Assembly: GCF_001403875.1 (NCBI RefSeq)
Contig: NZ_LN884299.1
Span: 3,100,117 to 3,164,116, forward strand
Direction of reading: 5' to 3'
Origin: Paenibacillus ihumii
GTDB lineage: Bacteria; Bacillota; Bacilli; Paenibacillales; Paenibacillaceae
DNA length: 64,000 bases
Part shown: piece by piece, positions 18,087-26,623 of the stretch
Layout: every line of letters begins with the position of its first letter
Position numbering within the stretch: the stretch's first letter is position 1
The notes under the pieces: model-generated
The model's input: the letters and a program-made list of their open reading frames with translations, nothing else
Databases searched by the model: none
Told to the model about the DNA's origin: nothing
Translations under genes and position numbers: made by a program

Positions 18087-18900
18087 GAGATCGTCCCCTT
18101 TCCCAAATCCAATATACCCCTGCAATGGACACCCCGATCCATGCCAAGCATACTACAAAAAACAACAGGCTGCCGCCGGGCTGTTGAATCCAGGTCACCC
18201 ATTCGTAATACTCCGGGCCGAGCACGGAGCCGCCGCCCAGCTTAATGACGACAAACAGGCGCACCAGCTCCGCCGGATTCAGGAACGTTAGTGCAGTCAA
18301 GGCAGGCTTGATCCACAAATAAGGCAGCTGGCCCAGCACAGCAATAAGTATGGTCGTCCAGCCGATAACAGCAAAAAACCAGATCATGACGGAATACGTC
18401 AAAGCCTGCCAGCGGTTTCTGGATAGAGAACCGACCAATAAAGCTGCCGCGAGAAACAGCAGCACCAGACCGCAGGAGAACGCAAAAAATAGCAAATAGG
18501 CGTTAAGCTCGAATGCCTTCCCCGTCAAAACAGAAATGATTCCCATCAATCCATAGCCAAAAGAGACGATGGTCAGCAAAACGACCGATAACCCGGCGTA
18601 TTTGCCGATGATAAAAGGCATGGTGCCGAGCGGGTACGCCGATAGCAGCTGCCAGCTGCCTTCCTCCTTCTCCCCTGTTAAAGAGAAGGACCCCAGAAAC
18701 AAAGTCATCAGCGGCAGCAGATACAGAATGAGGCTCAGCATCGAGCCGGTAATCGCGGAATAGCCGCTGACCGCATTTTGGGAGTTAACGAGCAGCAAGC
18801 TTACGCTGAATACGGAAAACAGGAGGAGAAATGAATAGGACCACGGATTGCGGAGCCCTATTTTGATTTCTCTTTTTGCAACTTGAAGCATATCCGTCAT
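18079..18900 (-). CDS. nosY: NosY-like ABC transporter permease
   Basis: 273 residues with about six transmembrane helices in the ABC-2 layout; EKEEGSWQLLSAYPLG after helix 2 is the cytoplasmic coupling segment typical of NosY and related permeases. Partner of the overlapping nosF gene. 18 bases downstream of nosL. The transported substrate of NosFY is thought to be a sulfur species or copper-related; nothing in this sequence decides it. Confidence 0.8.
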   Translation of the reverse strand: MTDMLQVAKREIKIGLRNPWSYSFLLLFSVFSVSLLLVNSQNAVSGYSAITGSMLSLILYLLPLMTLFLGSFSLTGEKEEGSWQLLSAYPLGTMPFIIGKYAGLSVVLLTIVSFGYGLMGIISVLTGKAFELNAYLLFFAFSCGLVLLFLAAALLVGSLSRNRWQALTYSVMIWFFAVIGWTTILIAVLGQLPYLWIKPALTALTFLNPAELVRLFVVIKLGGGSVLGPEYYEWVTWIQQPGGSLLFFVVCLAWIGVSIAGVYWIWERGRSRG

Positions 18901-18918
18901 CGTGATAACCTCATTCTT

Positions 18919-19611
18919 TTATTGATGGCTGCCTTCGTCATGGGCTTCGGCATGCTCTGCAGCTTGATCTGCAGCATGCTCTTCGTTATGAACTTCACCT
19001 TGCTGCTCATCGCCGCGGGCTTCTTCTTGCCCTGAATCCCCACTATGCTCTTGATCCCCATTATGCCCGTGAACTCCATCGTGCTCGTGATCTTCAGCGT
19101 GTCCGTCCTCCCCGCCATGCTCATGGTGCTCTTCTCCGTGCATATGCATTATGCCTTGATTCTGCTGCCAGCTGTGGTTAGCAAGCTCAGCCGCGCTGAG
19201 GACTTGTCCCACGCCCTGCTCTTTAACGAAGGCTTCGGCGGAGGATTTATCCTTGAAGCTGACAATTCCGTAAGCCATCGGCGTGCGAATCGATGCATCG
19301 TACACATAGGTCGCCTTGCTGAATTCGATCCACTCCTTGTCATTATAATCACGGACATAATCCATGCCTATATTGTCCGTACCGTTCTCCTGCTTCCAGG
19401 TGTTCATGCAGCCCAGATCGTCGAATTTCAAGCTTTTGCCGTCCTTCGTCACAATTTGCGTGGCAAAGGCGTCATCCTTCACCTGCATATTGCATACAAC
19501 GCAGACATCCACATCTTCATTAATGGCCTGTGCCGCGTATTTATCCCCACCACAGCCTGCCAATAATGTGAATGTAAGTACAAGAATCAACGCTAATGAC
19601 CATTTTCTCAT
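18919..19611 (-). CDS. nosL: NosL copper chaperone lipoprotein with His-rich C-terminal tail
   Basis: 230 residues. Signal peptide with lipobox LLAGC, NosL domain to about residue 150 (CVVCNMQVKDDAFATQIV, LKFDDLGCMNTW, YVYDASIRTPMAYGIVSF). The CxxCNM motif supplies copper ligands; NosL is the Cu(I) donor for nitrous oxide reductase. Unusual: residues 154-230 are a low-complexity tail with 16 His and many Asp/Glu, probably a metal-buffering extension. The start overlaps the nosD stop (ATGA). The tail is not part of a standard NosL. Confidence 0.88.
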   Translation of the reverse strand: MRKWSLALILVLTFTLLAGCGGDKYAAQAINEDVDVCVVCNMQVKDDAFATQIVTKDGKSLKFDDLGCMNTWKQENGTDNIGMDYVRDYNDKEWIEFSKATYVYDASIRTPMAYGIVSFKDKSSAEAFVKEQGVGQVLSAAELANHSWQQNQGIMHMHGEEHHEHGGEDGHAEDHEHDGVHGHNGDQEHSGDSGQEEARGDEQQGEVHNEEHAADQAAEHAEAHDEGSHQ

Positions 19612-21023
19612 GATTTGGATACCCCCGAATAAAGTATAGTTAAAATAGCTGTTACCAGCAGCATCGAAGCGATAATCAAAATCAGCGTTTGATCGGAAAT
19701 AACCGGCTCAGCCGCCATATTGCCTGCCGCTAATTGCGGAGCAGCCGCTGCCAATGCGGTATTCAGCTTCATTTGCGGCGCGCCGTCCTTGGCCCAGCGT
19801 TCCTCTTGTTCCGTGTACATGCCGCTCAGAAACATCATGCCCGGCGATTGAAAAAACAGCTGAAACGCAGGCGTCTTTGCTATCAGCTCTTGATAGAAAG
19901 GATTTATTCTATACGGTATTTCACTAATCCCGTCAGCATTCATATCCAGGCCTTGCGCCGAATCCCAATAATTCCCTGCGAGTTCATTCTCTCTGCTATC
20001 CGTCGCCTCCGCCTCGATCACATTGGCCACGAAATCGTTGGACTGGATCTGGTTGCCCTCTGCTTGCTTGAATTGAATCCCGATAAAATTGCGAACGATC
20101 GAATTCCCGATTACTTGGTTATCCTTTGACAGCTCGATATACAACCCCACTCTGTTGCCTTCGACGAGATTTCTCTCAATCACCGAATTCTGCACATCGA
20201 ACAATAAAATGCCTTGCGAGTTCACGTTCCGGCTTTGCTTCGCGAAAATGTTGCCGGCCACATGCACATCCCTCACGCCCATAATCATAGCCCCCGTCAC
20301 ATTGGACTCGCCCCGATTATTAAGAATCCGCACGTCCTTCACATACATGCAGTGGATGCCGTAACGGGATGCATACAGCCGGTTGTCCTCAATGCTCTGG
20401 CCATTGCTGTTCTCCAAATAAATGCCGTCCCGCATGCCCGCGATCGTATTCCGCTCGATCCGATTGTCATGCGAATTGTACAGATCGATGCCGTTTCCCT
20501 TCTGGCCCATCGTTACATCCGCTTCATTCGATGTGCTTAACCAGGAAATTTCGTTGCGATCAAGCAGGGCCTCGTCTGCATCGCGCAGAAGAATGCCAAA
20601 GCCGGCGGTTTTGATTCTGAGCTCCCGAAGAACGGCCTGGTCTGCGTGCACAGCAACCGCAGCGGTCTCCTCTCCGGCCGCCTCCTGCAAAATATTCACT
20701 CCCCGGACGATAACGCCTGGCGCCTCGATCCGAATCGCCGCCTCCGCCGTCTCGTTATAGAGAATCGCCGTCTTGCCGCCATCGATCGTCAGCTGCTTGG
20801 TTATCACGGCAGGCCCTGCATATTTTTCTTCAGTCAGCACTAGGGTGTCTCCCGGCCTTGCTTCGTCCACCAATTGCTGAAGAGACGGCAGCCGCTGTTC
20901 TGCAGCTTCAGCCTCGGCCGATGACTCCGCAAACACAGGAGAAGCCGGATCAGCTGCTAAAGCTGGAAGCAGCAGGAGCAGCCCGGCAAGGATAAGTACT
21001 GGCACGACTCCTCTATTCCTCAT
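19608..21023 (-). CDS. nosD: NosD-like periplasmic/extracellular right-handed beta-helix protein
   Basis: 471 residues: signal peptide (residues 1-25), then repeated parallel beta-helix rungs (NGIDLYNSHDNRIERNTI, DGIYLENSNGQSIEDN, YGIHCMYVKDVRILNN, IGIQFKQAEGNQIQSN), the NosD repeat pattern, and a C-terminal transmembrane helix (about 447-467). NosD is essential for nitrous oxide reductase copper-site assembly in denitrifiers. First gene of the minus-strand nosD-L-Y-F-tlpA run. Only a weak GGGAAG site precedes ATG 21023. Confidence 0.88.
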   Translation of the reverse strand: MRNRGVVPVLILAGLLLLLPALAADPASPVFAESSAEAEAAEQRLPSLQQLVDEARPGDTLVLTEEKYAGPAVITKQLTIDGGKTAILYNETAEAAIRIEAPGVIVRGVNILQEAAGEETAAVAVHADQAVLRELRIKTAGFGILLRDADEALLDRNEISWLSTSNEADVTMGQKGNGIDLYNSHDNRIERNTIAGMRDGIYLENSNGQSIEDNRLYASRYGIHCMYVKDVRILNNRGESNVTGAMIMGVRDVHVAGNIFAKQSRNVNSQGILLFDVQNSVIERNLVEGNRVGLYIELSKDNQVIGNSIVRNFIGIQFKQAEGNQIQSNDFVANVIEAEATDSRENELAGNYWDSAQGLDMNADGISEIPYRINPFYQELIAKTPAFQLFFQSPGMMFLSGMYTEQEERWAKDGAPQMKLNTALAAAAPQLAAGNMAAEPVISDQTLILIIASMLLVTAILTILYSGVSKS

Positions 21024-21257
21024 AAGTTTAACTTCCCATGCCCCCTTTTCCCCTGAGATAACCCAGTCGACCCATTCGACTTACATGATAAGCTATAACA
21101 TTTCTCACTCATATAGCCCATTGGAGTCGCTTTTAGCCGATTTCAGCGTCATATTATGGCAATTCTATGACATTCTATTTACGGCGAGCTTTATGCTCCC
21201 GCCAAACGAACCATTCAAACAGCCGCCAAACAAAATACCGGCGGCCTGTGCCCGCAA

Positions 21258-21287
21258 GAAAAAGCAGTTTTCCTAGAGAACTGCTTC
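21258..21287 (-). terminator. Terminator of the CotD-like gene
   Basis: Stem AAGCAGTT / AACTGCTT with a short loop; read on the minus strand it is followed by TTTC. It lies 17 bases after the stop of the CotD-like gene and insulates the nos run from it. Confidence 0.7.
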
Positions 21288-21303
21288 CATTATGGAGATT
21301 AGA

Positions 21304-21543
21304 TTATCTTTTTCCCTTCTTCCCGCGATAATTCGCTGAACAAAAAACATCCTTGGTTTCAAACGTGTACTGATGATGGGGAATCGGAACACAGTGATGC
21401 TTGTTGATGATTTGAATCGGGTGAATCACCGGGACGATCTGGGGATGATAATAGTTTTTAACCACATACTGCGTAGGATCGATAATCGCCTCTCCCGGGG
21501 GACAGCAATATCCTCCCTTATGATGGTGTGGATACAATCCCAT
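21304..21543 (-). CDS. CotD-like inner spore coat protein
   Basis: 79 residues from ATG 21543, eight bases after AAAGGAG. Rich in His, Pro, Tyr and Cys (MGLYPHHHKGGYCC, PQIVPVIHPIQIINKHHC, VPIPHHQYTFETKDVFC), the composition and PxIVPxIHPxH pattern of the CotD coat family. In B. subtilis CotD is an inner-coat protein made late in the mother cell. A CATATGATA element 33-41 bases upstream supports sporulation control. Confidence 0.7.
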   Translation of the reverse strand: MGLYPHHHKGGYCCPPGEAIIDPTQYVVKNYYHPQIVPVIHPIQIINKHHCVPIPHHQYTFETKDVFCSANYRGKKGKR

Positions 21544-21575
21544 AACGCCTTCTCCTTTCATATAATATCCACTTC

Positions 21576-21584
21576 TATCATATG
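21576..21584 (-). promoter_or_regulatory. Candidate sigma-K -10 element for the CotD-like gene
   Basis: CATATGATA on the minus strand matches CATAnnnTA exactly. A clear AC-type -35 is not seen at 16-17 bases upstream, so the call rests on the -10 and on the coat-protein identity of the gene. Confidence 0.35.
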
Positions 21585-21728
21585 CGGAGACATTTATCAT
21601 GATTGGACAGCTGCCTCTGGTTCATCGCCTGCAATGTTAATTCTATCAAACGGTCTTCTCTAAGCTGCTGCGGTCAAACTAAGCTTAAGCTGAAGCACAT
21701 CCACCAGGATTCAAGGAATTCCACCAAT

Positions 21729-22445
21729 TTACACGTCATAATTCACGACGTAATTTTGCAGCTCCGTATTGTAATATCCGACGCTAAATTCCCGGATGCT
21801 GCTATGTTCATCATAAGAATACCGCGATCTCTTGAGCAATGGCAGGCCCTTGCCGCTAAGCATCAAAATCTCTTCCGCTTCCGGCGGAGGCGCGGCAACC
21901 GAGAACTCGTCACGCAGCCTGTCGAGAGAGATGCTGCGCTCCTCCAACAGCTCATACAACGAGCGGGCGTTCAGATCGGATAGCTCCAGTTCGCCCAAAG
22001 CCATGCTCAAATAATGCGCATAGTAAATATAAGGCCTGTCATCAAGATAATAAACCCGCTCCAGCTTATAGCATTGTTCACCGAACAATTCGTGCAGCTC
22101 CGTACCAGCCTCCGTGCGGATCGCTTCCACACGCAGCCACTTCTTGTGGATTTGATGTCCCTCCTCCACCAGAATTTCTGTGAAGTGCTTCCACTTCGAG
22201 AGCTTGGAGGCAGCCTTGTTGCGAATCACCTTGGTTCCTTTTCCGCTGCCCCTTTCGAGATAGCCTTCCTGAACCAGCTCTTGAATCGCGCCTCGAACGG
22301 TTATTTTGCTCACGGAAAATTCCTGCTCCAGCTGCGGCTCAGATGGAATGTTCTGCCCTAAAGGGTAGACGCCGTGCAGGATCCGGTCCTTTAAAATATT
22401 TTTGATTTGCAGATATAGCGGTTTATCCTTTCTGGACAAGCTCAC
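21729..22445 (-). CDS. GntR/HutC-family transcriptional regulator
   Basis: 238 residues: GntR winged helix (about 8-72; QLEQEFSVSKITVRGAIQEL, YLERGSGKGTKV) and a UTRA effector domain (about 95-232). HutC-subfamily regulators usually bind a sugar phosphate or amino-sugar derivative. Last gene of the 26.4-21.7 kb operon, 9 bases after the kinase gene, so it probably represses its own operon through the palindromes at 26444-26505. Start GTG 22445. Confidence 0.85.
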   Translation of the reverse strand: MSLSRKDKPLYLQIKNILKDRILHGVYPLGQNIPSEPQLEQEFSVSKITVRGAIQELVQEGYLERGSGKGTKVIRNKAASKLSKWKHFTEILVEEGHQIHKKWLRVEAIRTEAGTELHELFGEQCYKLERVYYLDDRPYIYYAHYLSMALGELELSDLNARSLYELLEERSISLDRLRDEFSVAAPPPEAEEILMLSGKGLPLLKRSRYSYDEHSSIREFSVGYYNTELQNYVVNYDV

Positions 22446-22454
22446 TTATTTCCA

Positions 22455-23471
22455 CTACCTTTCTATATCGCCAACGGACTTCGTCATAGCCCGCAGAATT
22501 TCTTCTTCAGCTGCCATCGGAGTATCGCCCGATACGGTGTGCGCTAACATACCGGCCGCCGCGGCAAAGGCGACTGTCTTCTCCGGCGGGAAGCTCTCCA
22601 GCTCGCCATGAATGATCCCGCTCGTAAAAGCGTCCCCAGCTCCTATTCTATCATAGACGGAAAACGTCAGCACATCTGAAAAGCAAAAGCCCTGATCCTT
22701 GAACAGGAAGCCGCGCAAGGAATGAGAATTGTCGTTGTGAATCCAGCGATGGGTTCCAGCGATGACCCGGATCTGGTATTGCTTCGCAACGGCTGGAATG
22801 AGCTCCTTAAGCTGCTCTTCACGCTCTTTCTTCTCCGTATTCATCCCCAAAGTATACAGCGCGTCTTTCTCATTCATCATGACGATGTCCGCCAGCTGCA
22901 GCATCTCCTCGTAATGCGGCTTCGCCCTGCTATATCCCCCCTCGCCCCATAGGGACGGACGGTAATTGCAATCGAAAATAACGAGACCGCCCCGCTGCTT
23001 CACTGCCCGTGCCAAAGCTTTCATATGCTGTCTAACGCCATCATTCATAGCCAGGCTAATGCCGCAGAAATGAATCGCATCAATTCCCCGGGCAATATCT
23101 TCATACTGATACGCGTCCGCCGGTGCTGTATTGAAGCTGCTTTCCAGGCGATTACTATAGGTCACCCTGCTGGGCCTGACGCCGAATCCGTTCTCGAGAA
23201 AATACATGCCGATATAACTTCCCCCTCTTAAAATAAATGTAGAGGAAATCCCCAGCTTCCGTAAATACGCTGCGGCGGCATCCCCAAGCGGATTGTCCGG
23301 CAAACGGGAGACCAGGCTGCCTGTATGTCCGAACCGCGCCAGCGCCGAGGCGATATTTACCCCGGTGCCGGAAAAAGTATATTGCAAGGTGTTTCCCTGT
23401 GACAGCAGATCATATCCGGGGACCTGCAGACGCATCATGACCTCGCCAAACGCCGCTATCCGCTTAGACAT
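22455..23471 (-). CDS. PfkB-family sugar kinase, 2-keto-3-deoxygluconate kinase-like
   Basis: 338 residues. Ribokinase-fold landmarks: FGEVMMRLQVPG at the N-terminus, GTGVNIASALARFG, and the catalytic anion-hole motif GAGDAFTSGIIHG near 281. The N-terminal pattern and the neighbouring KDPG-type aldolase suggest phosphorylation of 2-keto-3-deoxygluconate. It overlaps the aldolase stop by 8 bases. Another ketosugar acid as substrate remains possible. Confidence 0.8.
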   Translation of the reverse strand: MSKRIAAFGEVMMRLQVPGYDLLSQGNTLQYTFSGTGVNIASALARFGHTGSLVSRLPDNPLGDAAAAYLRKLGISSTFILRGGSYIGMYFLENGFGVRPSRVTYSNRLESSFNTAPADAYQYEDIARGIDAIHFCGISLAMNDGVRQHMKALARAVKQRGGLVIFDCNYRPSLWGEGGYSRAKPHYEEMLQLADIVMMNEKDALYTLGMNTEKKEREEQLKELIPAVAKQYQIRVIAGTHRWIHNDNSHSLRGFLFKDQGFCFSDVLTFSVYDRIGAGDAFTSGIIHGELESFPPEKTVAFAAAAGMLAHTVSGDTPMAAEEEILRAMTKSVGDIER

Positions 23472-24219
23472 ACCTATCAGCCAGCCTCTTCATGATCGCC
23501 AGCAGCTCGCGAACGTCCTGGACTTTGGTTTCTCCCGTGGTCTTGTCAATAATCGAAGAGTACACATGCGGGATAACCTGCTGAACCCCTGCCTCCAGGG
23601 CGATCCGTAAAATAGCCTCGAAATTATCCATGTCAATGCCGCCCGTCGGCTCGAGGGCAAAGCCCTCCTCGGCACAGCCCCGGGCAACGGCCCGGAACTC
23701 TTCCTCCCGGCTCAGCCCCTCCATCGGAAAATACTTCAGAGCATTTCCGCCCATATCCCTGACGAGGGAAATGGCCGATTTCACCGGCACGATCGCAGGC
23801 TCGCTGCCCGCTGCACTAAACGGGCCAGTTGAGATATTTACGAAGCCTGCTTGCCCCGTCGGCGATACCAGGCTGTTAATCCAGCTCTCCTTGTCTCCTA
23901 GGTTCGCACGAGTAGCTCCGACGGCCGGAAATACCTGATTAATATGGCTGCCGGGATAATGCTTAACGATTTCCGCCACGACAGCCGCCTGGCGGTTATC
24001 GCCAGCTCCGAGCCCGATCGATACCGCTTCATCAATTTCCCGGCCATATTGCCTCATAGCCGCTACCGCTTCTTCCACGGTAGCATAATCCTTGGATAGG
24101 ACACCGACCAGCACATAGCCTTCAGCCGCCTCGAATACCTCCTTGGCATTCTCTACATCTTTAGCCAGAACATTTAATGCGACCCGGCCTTTATAGAAGC
24201 GTTTGGAAATTTGTGACAT
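23464..24219 (-). CDS. dgaF: DgaF-type 2-dehydro-3-deoxy-6-phosphogluconate aldolase
   Basis: 251 residues, KDPG-aldolase-like TIM barrel of the DgaF/EF_0839 type: YKGRVALNVLAKDVENAKEV, GLGAGDNRQAAVVAEIVKHYPGSHINQVFPAVG, VKSAISLVRDMGGNALKYFP with the presumed Schiff-base Lys, and LEPTGGIDMDNF. Salmonella DgaF cleaves KDPG to pyruvate and glyceraldehyde-3-phosphate. One base separates it from the DgaE-like gene. Residue roles are from family knowledge. Confidence 0.82.
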   Translation of the reverse strand: MSQISKRFYKGRVALNVLAKDVENAKEVFEAAEGYVLVGVLSKDYATVEEAVAAMRQYGREIDEAVSIGLGAGDNRQAAVVAEIVKHYPGSHINQVFPAVGATRANLGDKESWINSLVSPTGQAGFVNISTGPFSAAGSEPAIVPVKSAISLVRDMGGNALKYFPMEGLSREEEFRAVARGCAEEGFALEPTGGIDMDNFEAILRIALEAGVQQVIPHVYSSIIDKTTGETKVQDVRELLAIMKRLADRYV

Positions 24220-24220
24220 A

Positions 24221-25324
24221 TTAACATCCCCCTGTTAATTCGCGTATTCTAGCTTCAATTACGACGATGTCATCTCCGAGCAGCGGCCGCGGATCGATGT
24301 CGAAGTACCCCTGGCGTACACCGTAATCCCTTGTATATATGGCAATGTCGCCGTTCTGCAGCCCGGCCGCTACCTCTTGGGCAGTGATGCCTGTCTTCTC
24401 CGGGTTGATTTGAACGCGGGCGCGGTAAATCGCCCGTCCTGCTTCATCCTGGACAACCGTAACCTCGACCCCGTCGATATTATTTAATGGCATTAATTTA
24501 TCCAGCAGCGCCTTCTCCTGCTCACTCTTGTCTTCCTTAACGATATATTCATCCAGTGCCTGGAGCAAGCCGAAGGTCGTTTCCTTGCCCACCTTCATAC
24601 TGCGGCCAATTCCGTGCAGCTGTACTTTCACCCATTCGATCAAGGTCCGTTTTCCGGCGACAATGCCCGATGTAGGGCCTTCAATGGCTTTCGAGCCGCT
24701 GTAAATCGCCAAATCTGAATATTTCACGTATTTCTGAAGATCCTCTTCGGCCGCCGCATCCACGATAAGCGGAACACCGCGGCGCTGAGCGACCTCCCAC
24801 GCCTCTTCCACCGAGATCATGTTTTTCTGAACAGCATGATGCGATTTGACGTACAGGATGGCAGCGGTCTTGTCGGAAATGGCCTCCTCGATATGCTCTG
24901 CCCGGCCTTCATTGGCGTAGCCGACCTCCAGCAGCCTTCCGCCCCCCAGATACACCATCGTTTCTACTGGCGCGCCATACTGCACATTATGTCCTTTCAG
25001 AATGATGATTTCATTCTTAGTAATGATCTCCTGGTGCAAGCGCTCGCTGCGGCGCTTACTCCCCTGAGTCACTAACGCCGCTACCGAGAGGGCGATTCCG
25101 CTGGATGCCGAATTGACGACTACCGCTGCTTCCGAACCGAGAATCCGCGCAACATGGTCCCCTGCTTTGTCAACTAGATCCGCAATCTCGACATAGCTCT
25201 GCCCGCCCTGCTTCATCGCTTCCATGACCGTGTCGGACGGCGCGGACACACCCAGGATGCTCATCCGTCCGCTGGCATTAATAACCCGCTTAAGCCCGTA
25301 CTTCGCATTCCATGTATTCCCCAC
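24221..25324 (-). CDS. dgaE: DgaE-type PLP-dependent ammonia lyase (SelA-related)
   Basis: 367 residues from GTG 25324, nine bases after AAAGGAG (TTG 25330 is only 3 bases away from that site). SelA/fold-type I PLP enzyme: VINASGRMSILGVSAPSDTV, VVNSASSGIALSVAALV, LIVDAAAEEDLQKY, and IYSGSKAIEGPTSG with the PLP lysine near 211. Salmonella DgaE removes ammonia from D-glucosaminate-6-phosphate. It overlaps the amidohydrolase gene by about 35 bases. Confidence 0.82.
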   Translation of the reverse strand: MGNTWNAKYGLKRVINASGRMSILGVSAPSDTVMEAMKQGGQSYVEIADLVDKAGDHVARILGSEAAVVVNSASSGIALSVAALVTQGSKRRSERLHQEIITKNEIIILKGHNVQYGAPVETMVYLGGGRLLEVGYANEGRAEHIEEAISDKTAAILYVKSHHAVQKNMISVEEAWEVAQRRGVPLIVDAAAEEDLQKYVKYSDLAIYSGSKAIEGPTSGIVAGKRTLIEWVKVQLHGIGRSMKVGKETTFGLLQALDEYIVKEDKSEQEKALLDKLMPLNNIDGVEVTVVQDEAGRAIYRARVQINPEKTGITAQEVAAGLQNGDIAIYTRDYGVRQGYFDIDPRPLLGDDIVVIEARIRELTGGC

Positions 25325-26423
25325 CTGCAACCACTCCTTTAGCTTTAATTAGACAGTTCGCCACTCTTCGCTCCCCTTCGGAATCGATGAGCTCTACCCG
25401 TTCGTTCTCCACCGTAAACAGCGTCAAGTTTGCAACATCGCCTGCCTGAATCCGGCCCAGCTCCGGCCGGCCCAGCCACTCAGCCGCATGGCTGGTAACC
25501 GCAGCGATCGTCTCTTCTAACGTGTAGCCCAGGCTGAGAAATTTGGTCAGCACGTTAGCCATGCTGTAGACTGGGCCATTCAGCCGATTGCCCCGGTAAA
25601 TATCCGTGCTGATCGTATGCAGTCCGATCCCATGGCGTTTGGCCGCTTCCGCTACACGAAAGGAAAAGCTGGCCGTTCCATGCCCGACATCCAGATGAAC
25701 GCCTCTCGCGATGGCATCGTTTAATATTTGCAGCGGCCGGCCGTCCGCCTCAAACAAATTGTTCTTCTTTCCATTGAGATAATGGGTAATAATATCTTTT
25801 CGCTGTAAAAGAGGAATGACCTCCCGAATATCCGGAGGACCTGACCCGATATGTACCATTAGCGGCAGTCCCGTCTCGCCGGACAGCTCCCGGGCGATGC
25901 GAAGCGGCTCTACGCCGCGTTCACCGACAACGCTCCTGCTGATCCTTGCTTTTAGCCCAACAATGAAATCGCTGAATCGCCGCAGAGCTTCTTTTACCTG
26001 TTCCTTATCGATCCATTCCGGCCGGGACAGCTCATCAATTCTTAATAGCCCGATCCGTGAAATGTTCAGGAAGGCCAGCACCTTCGTCTTGGCTTGCTCG
26101 CTGCTCGCCGCCAAGTCGGCAATCCGTTCCGCCCCGCAGCTTCCGGCATCCACAATCGTCGTTACACCCTGCTTCACGCCAATCTCATCAATTTCGTCCC
26201 CGTAAGGATCGAATTCAGGGAAGGCATGAACGTGCATATCGATCCAGCCGCTTGATACATAGGCACCCGCGACATCCTTCAACGGCTGCCCGCTGCCCTT
26301 TCCGGCATCGGTAATTTCAGCGATCCTGCCATCCTCGATGACAATATCGATGATCTCGCCGCTTACCCTTTTTACCTCGGGAAGAACGTATCTGCTCCCC
26401 GAAGCTTCCTTCCGATCACTCAA
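25290..26423 (-). CDS. Amidohydrolase/deacetylase of the EF_0837/AHA_3915 type
   Basis: 377 residues from TTG 26423, eight bases after GGAGGGGG; a GTG six codons earlier overlaps the ribosome site. Dihydroorotase-like metal-dependent hydrolase: WIDMHVHAFPEFDPYG (metal HxH), GSCGAERIADLA, LMVHIGSGPP, HLDVGHGTASFSF and STDIYRG. This family clusters with DgaE/DgaF-type genes in other Firmicutes and gamma-proteobacteria. Likely removes an acyl group from an amino-sugar acid before the lyase step; the substrate is inferred from context. Confidence 0.8.
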   Translation of the reverse strand: MSDRKEASGSRYVLPEVKRVSGEIIDIVIEDGRIAEITDAGKGSGQPLKDVAGAYVSSGWIDMHVHAFPEFDPYGDEIDEIGVKQGVTTIVDAGSCGAERIADLAASSEQAKTKVLAFLNISRIGLLRIDELSRPEWIDKEQVKEALRRFSDFIVGLKARISRSVVGERGVEPLRIARELSGETGLPLMVHIGSGPPDIREVIPLLQRKDIITHYLNGKKNNLFEADGRPLQILNDAIARGVHLDVGHGTASFSFRVAEAAKRHGIGLHTISTDIYRGNRLNGPVYSMANVLTKFLSLGYTLEETIAAVTSHAAEWLGRPELGRIQAGDVANLTLFTVENERVELIDSEGERRVANCLIKAKGVVAGGEYMECEVRA

Positions 26424-26443
26424 ACTATCTACCCCCTCCACCC

Positions 26444-26505
26444 AAACATTATAATGTTTAAAATAACATGCTTATGCCTAAAAGTAAATATAACGTTATA
26501 ATGTT
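26444..26505. promoter_or_regulatory. Twin GntR operators and promoter of the amidohydrolase/dga operon
   Basis: Perfect 16-bp palindrome AAACATTATAATGTTT at 26444-26459, and a second copy, AACGTTATAATGTT at 26492-26505, with one mismatch in the dyad. Centres are 47 bp apart. Between them, on the minus strand, TTTACT, 17 bases and TATTTT form a possible sigma-A promoter, so the two sites flank it. The GntR gene at the end of the operon is the obvious binder. Confidence 0.65.
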
Positions 26506-26565
26506 TAACTCTGAAAACTGCTATAATCCAAATATATACGGAACCGCAATATATCTAAAGCTTAA

Positions 26566-26592
26566 AAAGACCTCGCCAAGCGGCGAGGCCTC
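26566..26592 (-). terminator. Terminator of the alpha-xylosidase operon
   Basis: Stem GGCCTCGCC / GGCGAGGTC with loop GCTT; on the minus strand it is followed by TTTTT. It lies 32 bases after the alpha-xylosidase stop and insulates the dga operon promoter. Confidence 0.85.
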
Positions 26593-26623
26593 ATAAATCA
26601 ATTTCCTGCATTTCATCTATGAA

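Noticed and set aside
21085..21276. 63-codon plus-strand frame upstream of nosD
   Set aside because: No ribosome site, overlaps the CotD-like terminator and shows no domain.
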